A DNA stretch of 29,579 bases. It comes from Treponema sp. (GTDB lineage: Bacteria > Spirochaetota > Spirochaetia > Treponematales > Breznakiellaceae). Positions 13,553-21,622 of the stretch are shown here, in pieces. The stretch lies in assembly GCA_031259515.1 (NCBI GenBank), contig JAIRLK010000195.1, forward strand, positions 1-29,579, given 5' to 3'. Within the stretch, counting starts at the first letter, position 1; each line of letters opens with the position of its first letter. The position numbers and the translations under genes were made by a program. The notes under the pieces are model-generated. The model saw nothing but the letters and a program-made list of their open reading frames with translations. It did no database searches and was not told the DNA's origin.

Positions 13553-16309
13553 ATGGCTGAGGAATTAGATAACGCTCAAAAACCCAAGGTAGAACTCATT
13601 AAGCGGCAGAAACACGAGCGGGAAGCTCAGGGGGGAAAAGCAGTTTCTTCCCCAAATACGGTCAAGAAGGTGATCGTTGTAAAAAAGAAACCCGTGCCTG
13701 TGCCTGCCGTTCCCGTGCCGGAGCCGGTAAAAAAGACTCAGCCCAAGATCGTAGTCGCTGCCAAGCACGGAAATCCCGAAGCGGACCTCTCTGTCGAAGC
13801 GGCGGCCCCCATCAGAGAACAGGAAAGCGTTCCACATCCGCCCCCTCCTCCGGTATCTGAGAAACCCGCTCCCGTCGTTCCTTCCGATGTCCGGAAAGAC
13901 GGGAGGCCCATCGTTGCCAAAAGCCCTACGGGTGAGTTGCAGGTAGTTTCCCTTCCCGTTGCCCGGCGTCCTACCGGCGCGGCGGGTAAGGTGGGAGGCC
14001 GCTTTGTAGGACCCCGTCCTCCGAGGGACGAGGCCGGTTCTAATCGCGGTGAACGCAACGACCGCAGTGGTCCCCCCCTTACCCCGCGTCCATCCGGCAC
14101 GCCCGGCAGAGTAGGGGGCAGGCCTGGGGGAAACCGTCCCGGCGGCGGTGAAGGGCAGGGGAACCGGGGTGGTTCCCCTTTTATCCCGCGTCCCTACGGG
14201 GGACCGGGAGGTCCCCGGCCAGGGGGAGGCCCTAGGCCCGGCGGCAGGTTCGGAGGCGGCGCTCCCGGGGGCGGCCGGCCCGGTGGTTTCGCGCCCCGTA
14301 CCGGTCCCGGCGGCGGTTTCACGGGTCCCCGCACCGGTCCCGGCGGTGGTTTCGCGGGTCCCCGCACCGGCTTCAGACCGGGAATGCCCCGGGGGCCGGG
14401 AAGCGCGCCTCCTGCGGGGGTTCCGCCTCTTGACGGAAAAGGTCCCGTTAAAAAGACCTTTAAGCCGAAAAAAGCGGCGTACCTGCGTAAGGAACAGGAG
14501 ATGGAGGAGAAACTCCTCCAGACCAAGAAAAAGATCGCGAATGTAACCAACCCGGTTCCCAGGTCCATTGACATCATGGAAGTGGTGTCCATATCCGAGT
14601 TGGCCAAGAAGATGAATCTTAAAGCGTCGGACCTTATCCATAAGCTGATGGCTATGGGGATGATGGTTACGATAAACCAGCAAATTGATGCGGATACCGC
14701 CACGCTTCTGGCAGCCGAATATGGGGCGGATGTTAAAATCATCAGTCTCTACGATGAAACGGTTATCGCTACCGAAGCTGATGACGATACCACTAAGGTC
14801 ATGCGGCCTCCGGTGGTAACCGTGATGGGGCATGTCGATCATGGCAAGACCAAGCTGCTGGATGCCATACGGAGTTCCGATGTCGTGGCCGGGGAATTTG
14901 GCGGCATTACCCAGCATATAGGGGCGTACATGGTGGACACTCCTCATGGGAAGATCACGTTCCTGGACACCCCCGGCCATGAGGCTTTTACCCGGATGCG
15001 CGCCCGGGGCGCTCAGGTTACGGATATCGTGGTCCTGGTCGTTGCCGCCGATGACGGGGTCATGCCTCAAACCATAGAGGCTATCAATCACGCCAAGGAA
15101 GCGGGAGTGCCCATCATCGCGGCAGTGAACAAGATGGATAAGCCCGAGGCCAATCCTGACCGGGTCAAGAGTCAGCTTTCCGATCTGGGACTTATGCCTG
15201 AAGAATGGGGCGGGCAGACCATGTTCGTGGAAGTTTCGGCCCTTAGAAAAGAAAATATAGGCAAACTCATAGAGGCCATCCTTCTGGAGGCGGAAATTCT
15301 TGACCTTAAAGCCAATTACGACTTTAAGGCCGAAGGCAAGATTCTGGAAGCCCGGATAGACCATGGCCGGGGCATCGTCGCTACCGTTTTGGTCGAGCGG
15401 GGTACCCTCAGGATAGGCGATTCTTTTGTGGCCGGAATCTGGCCCGGCAAGGTCCGGGCCCTCTTCAACGATAAGGGCGAAAAGGTTACCGAAGCGACTC
15501 CCGCCATGCCGGTGGAGGTGCTGGGCTTTGAAGGCGGCCCCAACGCCGGGGAGCCCCTTCAGGTGGTGGATGACGAAAAAGTGGCCCGGAGCGTTTCCGC
15601 AAAACGGCAGGAACTCAAGCGTTTTGAGGATGCCAAGAACGTCAAGAAGATCACCCTGGATAACCTGAGGGATACGATTAACGAGGGAGCTATTCAGGAA
15701 CTCAAGGTCATCATCAAGAGCGATGTCCAGGGTTCCGCCGAAGCCCTCCGTTCCAGTCTTGAAAAGCTTTCCACGAATGAAGTCAGGCTCCACGTCATTC
15801 AGGCCCTCCCCGGCGCCATCAACGAAGGGGATGTGGACCTGGCCATCGCCTCCAACGCCATCATCATAGGGTTCAACGTGCGCCCGGTTCCCAAGGCCAA
15901 GCTTCTGGCGGAGCAGGAGAAGGTTGATATACGCAAGTACAACGTCATCTATAAGGCGGTGGAAGAGATACAGTTGGCCATGGAAGGGATGCTCAAGCCG
16001 GATACCAAGGAAGAAGTCATTGCCCAGGTGGAAGTCCGGAATATCTTCAAGGTGCCTAAGGTTGGAACAGTCGCCGGTTGTTATGTTCTTTCGGGGACGA
16101 TTAAACGGAACGCCAGCGTTAACGTCATCCGGGAAGGTATCGTCATCCATACGGGGAAGATCGCCTCGCTTAGGCGTTTCAAGGACGATGTTAAGGAAGT
16201 AGCCGCAGGTTACGAATGCGGCATGGGTCTTGAGGATTTCGATGACATCCGGATCAACGATCAGTTTGAAGTCTTTGAGATTGTTGAAGTGGCGCGGAAA
16301 TTAAACTAG
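13553..16309 (+). CDS. infB: Translation initiation factor IF-2
   Basis: This 918-residue GTPase places initiator fMet-tRNA on the ribosome and promotes subunit joining. The N-terminal third is basic, Pro- and Gly-rich and disordered. It includes an 11-residue tandem repeat with the core RTGPGGGF at residues 249-259 and 260-270, encoded by a 33-bp tandem repeat at 14297-14362. A short IF2_N domain follows (ISELAKKMNLKASDLIHKLM, about 350-370). The G domain has GHVDHGKT at 426-433, DTPGH at 472-476 and NKMD at 526-529. The C-terminal half holds the usual beta-barrel domains. The ATG at 13553 follows AAAGGTGGATC. The strand opposite carries a long open frame of 861 codons that is only a composition artefact. 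Confidence 0.97.
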   Translation: MAEELDNAQKPKVELIKRQKHEREAQGGKAVSSPNTVKKVIVVKKKPVPVPAVPVPEPVKKTQPKIVVAAKHGNPEADLSVEAAAPIREQESVPHPPPPPVSEKPAPVVPSDVRKDGRPIVAKSPTGELQVVSLPVARRPTGAAGKVGGRFVGPRPPRDEAGSNRGERNDRSGPPLTPRPSGTPGRVGGRPGGNRPGGGEGQGNRGGSPFIPRPYGGPGGPRPGGGPRPGGRFGGGAPGGGRPGGFAPRTGPGGGFTGPRTGPGGGFAGPRTGFRPGMPRGPGSAPPAGVPPLDGKGPVKKTFKPKKAAYLRKEQEMEEKLLQTKKKIANVTNPVPRSIDIMEVVSISELAKKMNLKASDLIHKLMAMGMMVTINQQIDADTATLLAAEYGADVKIISLYDETVIATEADDDTTKVMRPPVVTVMGHVDHGKTKLLDAIRSSDVVAGEFGGITQHIGAYMVDTPHGKITFLDTPGHEAFTRMRARGAQVTDIVVLVVAADDGVMPQTIEAINHAKEAGVPIIAAVNKMDKPEANPDRVKSQLSDLGLMPEEWGGQTMFVEVSALRKENIGKLIEAILLEAEILDLKANYDFKAEGKILEARIDHGRGIVATVLVERGTLRIGDSFVAGIWPGKVRALFNDKGEKVTEATPAMPVEVLGFEGGPNAGEPLQVVDDEKVARSVSAKRQELKRFEDAKNVKKITLDNLRDTINEGAIQELKVIIKSDVQGSAEALRSSLEKLSTNEVRLHVIQALPGAINEGDVDLAIASNAIIIGFNVRPVPKAKLLAEQEKVDIRKYNVIYKAVEEIQLAMEGMLKPDTKEEVIAQVEVRNIFKVPKVGTVAGCYVLSGTIKRNASVNVIREGIVIHTGKIASLRRFKDDVKEVAAGYECGMGLEDFDDIRINDQFEVFEIVEVARKLN

Positions 16310-16318
16310 GCCGGAAAC

Positions 16319-16732
16319 ATGGGTGAATACAGGCTGGAACGGGTGGGACGTCTCATTCAGGAAAAGATAGGCGCCCTCATCGTGGAAGGGCGGATCAAAG
16401 ACCCCAGGGTGGATACCTTTCTTTCGATTACCAGGGTCAGTGTATCCCGGGACCTCGTCTATGCCGACGTTTATGTATCCAGCTTCAAGACCCCCGAAGG
16501 GCTTGCCAAGGGGGTCGCGGGTTTGCAAAACGCCGCCGGTTTTATCCAGTCCCAACTCGCCAAAGAGGTCAGGCTGCGGCAGACTCCGCATCTCAGGTTT
16601 TTTGAGGATTCGGGAATACGGGAGGGGTTTGATCTGATAAAAAAGATTGAAGGGTTATCCCATCATGAAGAACCTTCCGGTAGTGATGGCGCAATTAATC
16701 AGGAGAACGCATCCGGACATGAAGGCCGGTGA
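16319..16732 (+). CDS. rbfA: 30S ribosome-binding factor RbfA
   Basis: This 137-residue protein is the cold-shock-linked KH-type factor that assists late 16S rRNA 5'-end maturation. The pattern YRLERVGRLIQEKIGALIVEG, SITRVSVSRDLVYADVYVS and LRQTPHLRFFEDSGIREG is typical. The last 20 residues after KKIEGL are a hydrophilic tail not needed for the fold. The ATG at 16319 lies 9 bases after the infB stop. The 3' end overlaps the start of truB. Confidence 0.92.
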   Translation: MGEYRLERVGRLIQEKIGALIVEGRIKDPRVDTFLSITRVSVSRDLVYADVYVSSFKTPEGLAKGVAGLQNAAGFIQSQLAKEVRLRQTPHLRFFEDSGIREGFDLIKKIEGLSHHEEPSGSDGAINQENASGHEGR

Positions 16733-17636
16733 AAACTCAAAGGGAGATTCCGGTTTTATTCTATTAAATAAAAAAACCGGGATTACCTCGTTTCAGGCTT
16801 TGAACGACGTAAAAAAGGCCTTTTCCACCGGGAAGGTCGGTCATGCGGGAACCCTTGACAAATTCGCCTCCGGCCTGCTCCTGGTCCTTATCGGACGGGC
16901 GGTGAAGCTTACCCCCTGGGTTTCCGGATGCGACAAGGAGTACGAGGGAACCATACGGTTCGGGATGGAAACCGACACCCTGGATCCCGAGGGAGTCCCG
17001 GTGGCGGAAGCGCCGATTCCGGATCGGGGAACCCTGGAAGCGGCGTTTCCCCGGTTCATGGGGCCTATACTCCAGGCGCCCCCCGCGTATTCGGCGGTCC
17101 ATGTTGACGGGAAGCGGGCCTACGCCCTTGCCCGCTCGGGGACGCCGGTAGAAATGCGGGAACGGCCTGTCGTGATTCACGCCCTGCGCCTCCTTTCCTT
17201 CGAGCCTCCTCTGGCCCATATCCGGGTACGCTGTTCCAAGGGGACCTATATCCGCTCTCTGGCCCGGGACCTGGCCCTTGCCGCGGGTTCCCGGGGATAC
17301 CTTGCCGCCCTGACGCGGACCGGGATTGCGGGATTCTCTCTTGCCGGGGCGGTGGATGGCCCGGACCGCTCAAGCCTCCGGCCCATTACGCCGGAGGTGT
17401 TTGCCGCCCTGGGCATACCCTGCGTGGAGGCGGCGGACGGCGCGGTTCCCGGCCTCCGTCAGGGGAAGCCGCTGGCCCCTCTTTTAGCGAACGGGGCGTT
17501 GCGGTTTTTTTCTGCTGGGGCGGACGGATCCCCGAACCACGCGGGGGTGTTTGACAAAAACGGGAATTTAATCGCGGTCGTCGAACAAAAAGACAGGGGC
17601 CTGTGGGGTTATGGGTATGTCTATGCAGGTCCTTGA
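16719..17636 (+). CDS. truB: tRNA pseudouridine-55 synthase TruB
   Basis: This 305-residue enzyme makes pseudouridine 55 in the T-loop of tRNAs. The catalytic Asp is D47 in GHAGTLDKFASGLL. The segments GPILQAPPAYSAVHVDGKRAYALAR and RVRCSKGTYIRSLARDLA are the other family signatures. The start at 16719 gives the length normal for TruB and a 14-base overlap with rbfA. ATG codons at 16665, with AAGGG 10 bases upstream, and 16686 are possible longer starts. The enzyme core begins at SGFILLNKKTGITS in every case. The 3' end overlaps ribF by 26 bases. Confidence 0.9.
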   Translation: MKAGENSKGDSGFILLNKKTGITSFQALNDVKKAFSTGKVGHAGTLDKFASGLLLVLIGRAVKLTPWVSGCDKEYEGTIRFGMETDTLDPEGVPVAEAPIPDRGTLEAAFPRFMGPILQAPPAYSAVHVDGKRAYALARSGTPVEMRERPVVIHALRLLSFEPPLAHIRVRCSKGTYIRSLARDLALAAGSRGYLAALTRTGIAGFSLAGAVDGPDRSSLRPITPEVFAALGIPCVEAADGAVPGLRQGKPLAPLLANGALRFFSAGADGSPNHAGVFDKNGNLIAVVEQKDRGLWGYGYVYAGP

Positions 17637-18429
17637 ATGGTCCCGGTTTATCCGGGGGGCTCTGAAAGACGAAATGCCCGGTTCGGAACAGGGGACCGCC
17701 GTTACCATCGGGGTTTTTGACGGCATACACCGGGGTCATCGGGCGCTTATTGAGCGGATAGTTGGGAAGCGCCCGTCTCTGATTCCCCTAGTGGTTACCT
17801 TTAGGCAAAGCCCTAAAGCGGCCCTAAAAAAGCCGGGATGGACCGGAGATCTTCTGAGCCTTAACCGAAAACTTGCCTTTTTTGAGAATCTGGGGGTGGA
17901 AGCGGTTATTCTGATTGACTTTTCTCTGAATTTCAGTAAAATAACCGGTAAGGAATTTATTGATCTCCTTATCCGGTGGGGAAATCCGTTATTTATACTG
18001 GTAGGCGCCGGGTTTCGTTGCGGATACCAAATGGATACCGACGCCGCAGGGATCAAAGCTCTGGTGAAAGGGACGGAGATTTCCGTTGAAGTGGCGGACC
18101 CGGTTTTGGACGGGCTTCATGCGGTAAGTTCCAGCCGGATCCGGTCCGCGATTGCCGAAGGGGATCTTGTCCGGGCCGCCCGTCTTTTGGGCCGGAATGT
18201 TGAAATTGATGTCAGCGGAATGACCGTGAGTTTCCGGCCGGGAGGGTTGTTTTATCATACCGTTTCCCAACGCCGGATAACCCCTGCGCCGGGCCGGTAC
18301 AGCGTGGCGCTTCATGGGGGGGATGCCGGACCGGGGATAAAAACCGATGTTTCTGTCGAAAAAGAAGGCGTTTTTGTTCCCCTTTCGGTTAACGCGGAAT
18401 GGATCGAGTTTTTAAGAGCCGATCATTAA
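17611..18429 (+). CDS. ribF: FAD synthetase RibF, probably without a working riboflavin kinase domain
   Basis: The first 195 residues are a typical FMN adenylyltransferase: GVFDGIHRGH at 34-43 with the H40-x-G-H43 nucleotide-binding motif, GAGFRCGYQMDTDA near 132-145, and SSSRIRSAIAEG at 173-184. In usual bifunctional RibF a riboflavin kinase domain follows, with a G-hG-GR-LGFPTAN pattern. Here the last 75 residues show no PTAN motif, and the protein is 272 residues instead of about 310. It may therefore only convert FMN to FAD, or have a strongly diverged kinase part. Starts at 17611, 17617 and 17623 are all possible, all overlapping truB. The next gene, rpsO, lies 39 bases downstream. Confidence 0.85.
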   Translation: MGMSMQVLEWSRFIRGALKDEMPGSEQGTAVTIGVFDGIHRGHRALIERIVGKRPSLIPLVVTFRQSPKAALKKPGWTGDLLSLNRKLAFFENLGVEAVILIDFSLNFSKITGKEFIDLLIRWGNPLFILVGAGFRCGYQMDTDAAGIKALVKGTEISVEVADPVLDGLHAVSSSRIRSAIAEGDLVRAARLLGRNVEIDVSGMTVSFRPGGLFYHTVSQRRITPAPGRYSVALHGGDAGPGIKTDVSVEKEGVFVPLSVNAEWIEFLRADH

Positions 18430-18468
18430 GCAGGCGGTCTTTATGTGGTTTTTGAGGAGTGTAATTAT

Positions 18469-18738
18469 ATGGCATTAAGCAAGGAAGAAGCGGCTTCCCT
18501 CGTGTCCAAGTTCGGTAAAAACGAAAAAGATACCGGTGCATCGGAAGTTCAGGTTGCGTTGTTGACCGAGCGGATTAATCAGCTTACGGGACATTGCAAA
18601 CAATTCAAAAAAGATAAGTCCAGCCAGCGGGGGCTTTTGATCCTGGTAGGCAAGCGGCGCCGTATTTTGAAGTATTTGCAACGGACGAATTTGGAAAAAT
18701 ACCGGGCGCTTATCAAGGAATTGGGGCTCCGCAAGTAA
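18469..18738 (+). CDS. rpsO: 30S ribosomal protein S15
   Basis: The 89-residue protein has the normal S15 length and pattern: DTGASEVQVALLTERINQLTGHCKQFKKD and LVGKRRRILKYL. It binds 16S rRNA in the central domain early in 30S assembly. The ATG at 18469 (MALSKEE) has GAGGAG about 10 bases upstream; an in-frame extension to 18445 is leader. It is followed by a strong terminator at 18895-18939 and then by pnp, the classic rpsO-pnp pair. Confidence 0.97.
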   Translation: MALSKEEAASLVSKFGKNEKDTGASEVQVALLTERINQLTGHCKQFKKDKSSQRGLLILVGKRRRILKYLQRTNLEKYRALIKELGLRK

Positions 18739-18793
18739 ACGGGTAAAGCCGGTTACGGATCCGCGCGGAAATACCGCGGTCAAAGAGGGTATT

Positions 18794-18855
18794 TTCTTAT
18801 CGCGTCGAATCCGAGGTTTGCGGCGATGAGAATAAAATGTGCGGCGTTTTATTCT
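18794..18855 (+). promoter_or_regulatory. Two mutually exclusive hairpins between rpsO and pnp
   Basis: Hairpin 1 pairs ttcttatcgc (18794-18803) with gcgatgagaa (18823-18832), with one G-T wobble. Hairpin 2 pairs agaataaaa (18829-18837) with ttttattct (18847-18855) perfectly. They share 18829-18832, so they cannot form fully together. In E. coli the pnp leader is a stem-loop cut by RNase III in PNPase autoregulation. A similar role here is an inference. Confidence 0.5.
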
Positions 18856-18894
18856 TGCGCGGGTCCTAATCCGCCGGTTTAACCGGACGCAGCG

Positions 18895-18939
18895 CCCGGA
18901 ACCGGCCAAAAAGCAGGAGGCTGGCGCCGGGTTTTTTTT
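18895..18939 (+). terminator. Intrinsic terminator after rpsO, in the pnp leader
   Basis: The GC-rich arms at 18895-18907 and 18919-18931 (ggctggcgccggg) pair over 13 positions, with one two-base mismatch and one wobble. They are followed by eight T residues (18932-18939). It lies 60 bases before the pnp ATG. A second small stem, ccggcg/cgccgg, follows at 18946-18962. pnp must be reached by read-through or from a promoter I could not identify. Confidence 0.8.
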
Positions 18940-18998
18940 GTATTTCCGGCGTGATGCGCCGGGGATATTCAATTCAAATTTATTGTGGAAAAGGAACT

Positions 18999-21149
18999 AT
19001 GGTTCAAAGAGTAACACTTCAAATCGCCGGTAAGGAGCTTATCCTTGAGACCGGCAGGATTGCAAAACAGGCTAATGGGGCGGTGTTTGCCCAATACGCG
19101 GGTTCTGCGGTAATTGCGACGGTTTGTTCGTCATCGGAAGCGGTGGAGGGCCTGGATTACGTCCCCTTAACGGTGGACTACAACGAAAAATACTATGCCG
19201 CCGGAAAGATCCCCGGCGGATTCATCAAACGGGAAAGCCGCCCCAAGGACAAGGAAATTCTCGTGTCCCGGCTTATAGACCGGCCCATGCGGCCCCTGTT
19301 TGAAAAGAGCTTTGGCCGGGAAATACAGGTGGTCCCGACGACGGTTTCCGCCGATCAGGTGAATCCCCCGGACATTGTGGCTATTGCCGCCGCCTCTGCG
19401 GCGGTTCACCTTTCGGACATCCCCTTCAACGGTCCCATCGCGGGGGTGCGTATCTGCGCTTTGGGGGATGAACTGGTGGTGAATCCCACTTATGAGGAGA
19501 TCGAGCGATCCTCTCTGGAAATCGTGGTGGCTGGGACCAAAGACGGCATCACCATGGTGGAAGGGGGCGCTTCGGAAGTCAGCGAAGATCTGATGATCGC
19601 CGCGCTGGAAAAAGCCCAGGGCGTCATCATTGAACTGTGCGCCCTCCAGGAAAAACTGCGGGAACTTGCGGGCAAAGAGAAACTCCCCTTGGCGGCAATC
19701 ACCCTGACCCTGGAAAACAAAGACGCCATCCGTTCCGTTGCCTATCCCCGGCTTGAGTCCGCCTGTTTTGTCAAAGGCAAGATGCAGCGTCAAGAAGCCA
19801 TACGCCAGGTTAAGGCGGATATTGCCGCCCAATACGAGGCGCAGCTTGCCGACGAGGTTCAGAAAAAGCTTTTCAACGCCCTTTTCGAAGAGATGGAGTA
19901 CGAGATACTGCGTTCTTCCATCTTGAACAAGGGGCTGCGGGTAGACGGACGGGGAACCGAGGATATACGGGACATCACCTGTGAAATCGGCGTTCTCAAC
20001 CGGGCCCACGGTTCCGCCCTCTTTACCCGGGGCGAGACCCAGGCTCTGGCGGTCGCCACCCTGGGGACTGTCTTTGACGAGCAGATTTTCGATGATATTG
20101 AGGGGGATAAACGGGAGAACTTCCTGCTTCACTACAACTTTCCCCCTTATTCGGTAGGCGAAGTCGGCCGTTTGGGTACGGGCCGCCGAGAGATAGGCCA
20201 CGGAAACCTGGCCCGCCGATCATTGGAAGCCATGATCCCTTCCAAAGAAGAATTCCCCTATACTATACGGGTAGTTTCGGAGATCATGGAATCTAACGGC
20301 TCTTCTTCCATGGCGTCGGTATGCGGGGGTACCTTGTCCCTGCTTCATGCCGGGGTTCCCATGAAGAAGCCTGTGGCGGGCATAGCCATGGGGCTTGTTA
20401 CCGAAGGGAAGGGCGGTCCGGGGGATAGGTACGCCGTGCTTTCGGACATCCTGGGTGAGGAAGATCACCTGGGCGACATGGACTTTAAGGTGGCTGGGAC
20501 CGCCGACGGCATCACCGGCTTTCAGATGGATATTAAGATAGCCGGGGTAAGCCCCGAGGTGATGCGGAAAGCCCTGGATCAAGCCAAGCGCGGCAGGCTT
20601 CATATTCTTTCTATTATGAATAACACCATACGGAAGCCTACGGATCACATCAGTGAATACGCCCCCAAGATCGTAACCCTGCGGATAGACGTGGACAAGA
20701 TAGGCGCCCTCATAGGCCCGGGGGGAAAGAACGTCAAGGCCCTCTGCGAGCAGTACAGCGTTACCATCAATACCGATAACGACGGGACCGTTACCATTTA
20801 TGGGAAAAACACCAAGGACGCCGACGAGGCCAAGGCTGCGGTGTTAGGCATTGTTTCGGACCCGGAAGTGGGCAGAATCTACAACGGCGTCGTGCGGCGC
20901 ATTATGGATTTCGGCGCTTTTGTGGAAATACTTCCCGGAAAAGAGGGATTAGTGCATATTTCTAAACTTTCCCGTCAGCGTGTCGCCGTTGTTACCGATA
21001 TACTAAAGGAAGGGCAGGAGATACCGGTCAGGCTTCTGGAAATCGACAAGATGGGTCGGCTTAACCTATCCTATATCGACGCCGTTGATCCGGCGGGAGA
21101 GGGAACCGGCGGGGATCGCCGCTCCCGGAACGACAGACCCCGCCGCTAA
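18999..21149 (+). CDS. pnp: Polyribonucleotide nucleotidyltransferase (PNPase)
   Basis: This 716-residue enzyme degrades RNA from the 3' end using phosphate. It has two RNase PH domains: the first (about 1-230) with YYAAGKIPGGFIKRE and RLIDRPMRPLF, the second (about 300-530) with FTRGETQAL and GRREIGHGNLARRSLE. These are followed by a KH domain (about 545-610; IGALIGPGGKNVKALCEQ) and an S1 domain (about 615-690; GVVRRIMDFGAFVEILPGKEGLVHISKLS). The ATG at 18999 (MVQRVTLQIAGKEL) has AAGGA 5 bases upstream; an extension to 18951 would cover hairpin DNA. The leader contains alternative hairpins and a terminator, consistent with post-transcriptional control. Confidence 0.97.
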   Translation: MVQRVTLQIAGKELILETGRIAKQANGAVFAQYAGSAVIATVCSSSEAVEGLDYVPLTVDYNEKYYAAGKIPGGFIKRESRPKDKEILVSRLIDRPMRPLFEKSFGREIQVVPTTVSADQVNPPDIVAIAAASAAVHLSDIPFNGPIAGVRICALGDELVVNPTYEEIERSSLEIVVAGTKDGITMVEGGASEVSEDLMIAALEKAQGVIIELCALQEKLRELAGKEKLPLAAITLTLENKDAIRSVAYPRLESACFVKGKMQRQEAIRQVKADIAAQYEAQLADEVQKKLFNALFEEMEYEILRSSILNKGLRVDGRGTEDIRDITCEIGVLNRAHGSALFTRGETQALAVATLGTVFDEQIFDDIEGDKRENFLLHYNFPPYSVGEVGRLGTGRREIGHGNLARRSLEAMIPSKEEFPYTIRVVSEIMESNGSSSMASVCGGTLSLLHAGVPMKKPVAGIAMGLVTEGKGGPGDRYAVLSDILGEEDHLGDMDFKVAGTADGITGFQMDIKIAGVSPEVMRKALDQAKRGRLHILSIMNNTIRKPTDHISEYAPKIVTLRIDVDKIGALIGPGGKNVKALCEQYSVTINTDNDGTVTIYGKNTKDADEAKAAVLGIVSDPEVGRIYNGVVRRIMDFGAFVEILPGKEGLVHISKLSRQRVAVVTDILKEGQEIPVRLLEIDKMGRLNLSYIDAVDPAGEGTGGDRRSRNDRPRR

Positions 21150-21169
21150 GGGAGATTGAGAAAAGGGCT

Positions 21170-21622
21170 ATGGAAAGCCAGGAAATTCCGCCGGTCAGGG
21201 TATACAAAAACGACCCGGATGCCCGCCTTCCGGAATACGCTACGGAAGGAGCCGCCGGGGCGGACCTGAAGGCCCGGCTTTCATCGCCGGTATGCGTCCC
21301 CCCCCTGGGCCGGGCGCGGATTCCTACGGGTTTGGTCCTGGAAATTCCGGCGGGATACGAAGGTCAGGTGCGGCCCCGGTCCGGGCTGGCCATCAGGCAC
21401 GGGATTACGGTGCTGAATTCTCCCGGAACCATTGATTCGGATTATCGGGGAGAAGTCGCGGTTATCATAATCAACCTGGGGCAGGAGGCCTTTACCGTGA
21501 AGGACGGGGACCGTATTGCCCAGTTGGTTATTGCCCCGGTATGTGGGGCGGCCTTCTCGGAAGCCAAAGAGCTGTCGGACACAGACCGGGGCTCCGGGGG
21601 GTTTGGATCGACGGGAGTATGA
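21170..21622 (+). CDS. dut: Deoxyuridine 5'-triphosphate nucleotidohydrolase (dUTPase)
   Basis: This 150-residue trimeric-type dUTPase hydrolyses dUTP to dUMP, keeping uracil out of DNA and feeding dTMP synthesis. All five family motifs are visible: EGAAGADLKA, RPRSGLAIRHGI, TIDSDYRGEV, RIAQLVIAP and RGSGGFGSTG at the C-terminus. AAGGG lies just before the ATG at 21170. It is 20 bases after pnp, and its stop overlaps the start of the next gene as ATGA. Confidence 0.96.
   Translation: MESQEIPPVRVYKNDPDARLPEYATEGAAGADLKARLSSPVCVPPLGRARIPTGLVLEIPAGYEGQVRPRSGLAIRHGITVLNSPGTIDSDYRGEVAVIIINLGQEAFTVKDGDRIAQLVIAPVCGAAFSEAKELSDTDRGSGGFGSTGV

Noticed and set aside
13565..16150. 861-codon open frame on the minus strand opposite infB
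   Set aside because: infB is certain from its GTPase motifs. The antisense frame has the His-, Gly- and Asp-rich make-up typical of the complement of GC-biased codons, and shows no domain.
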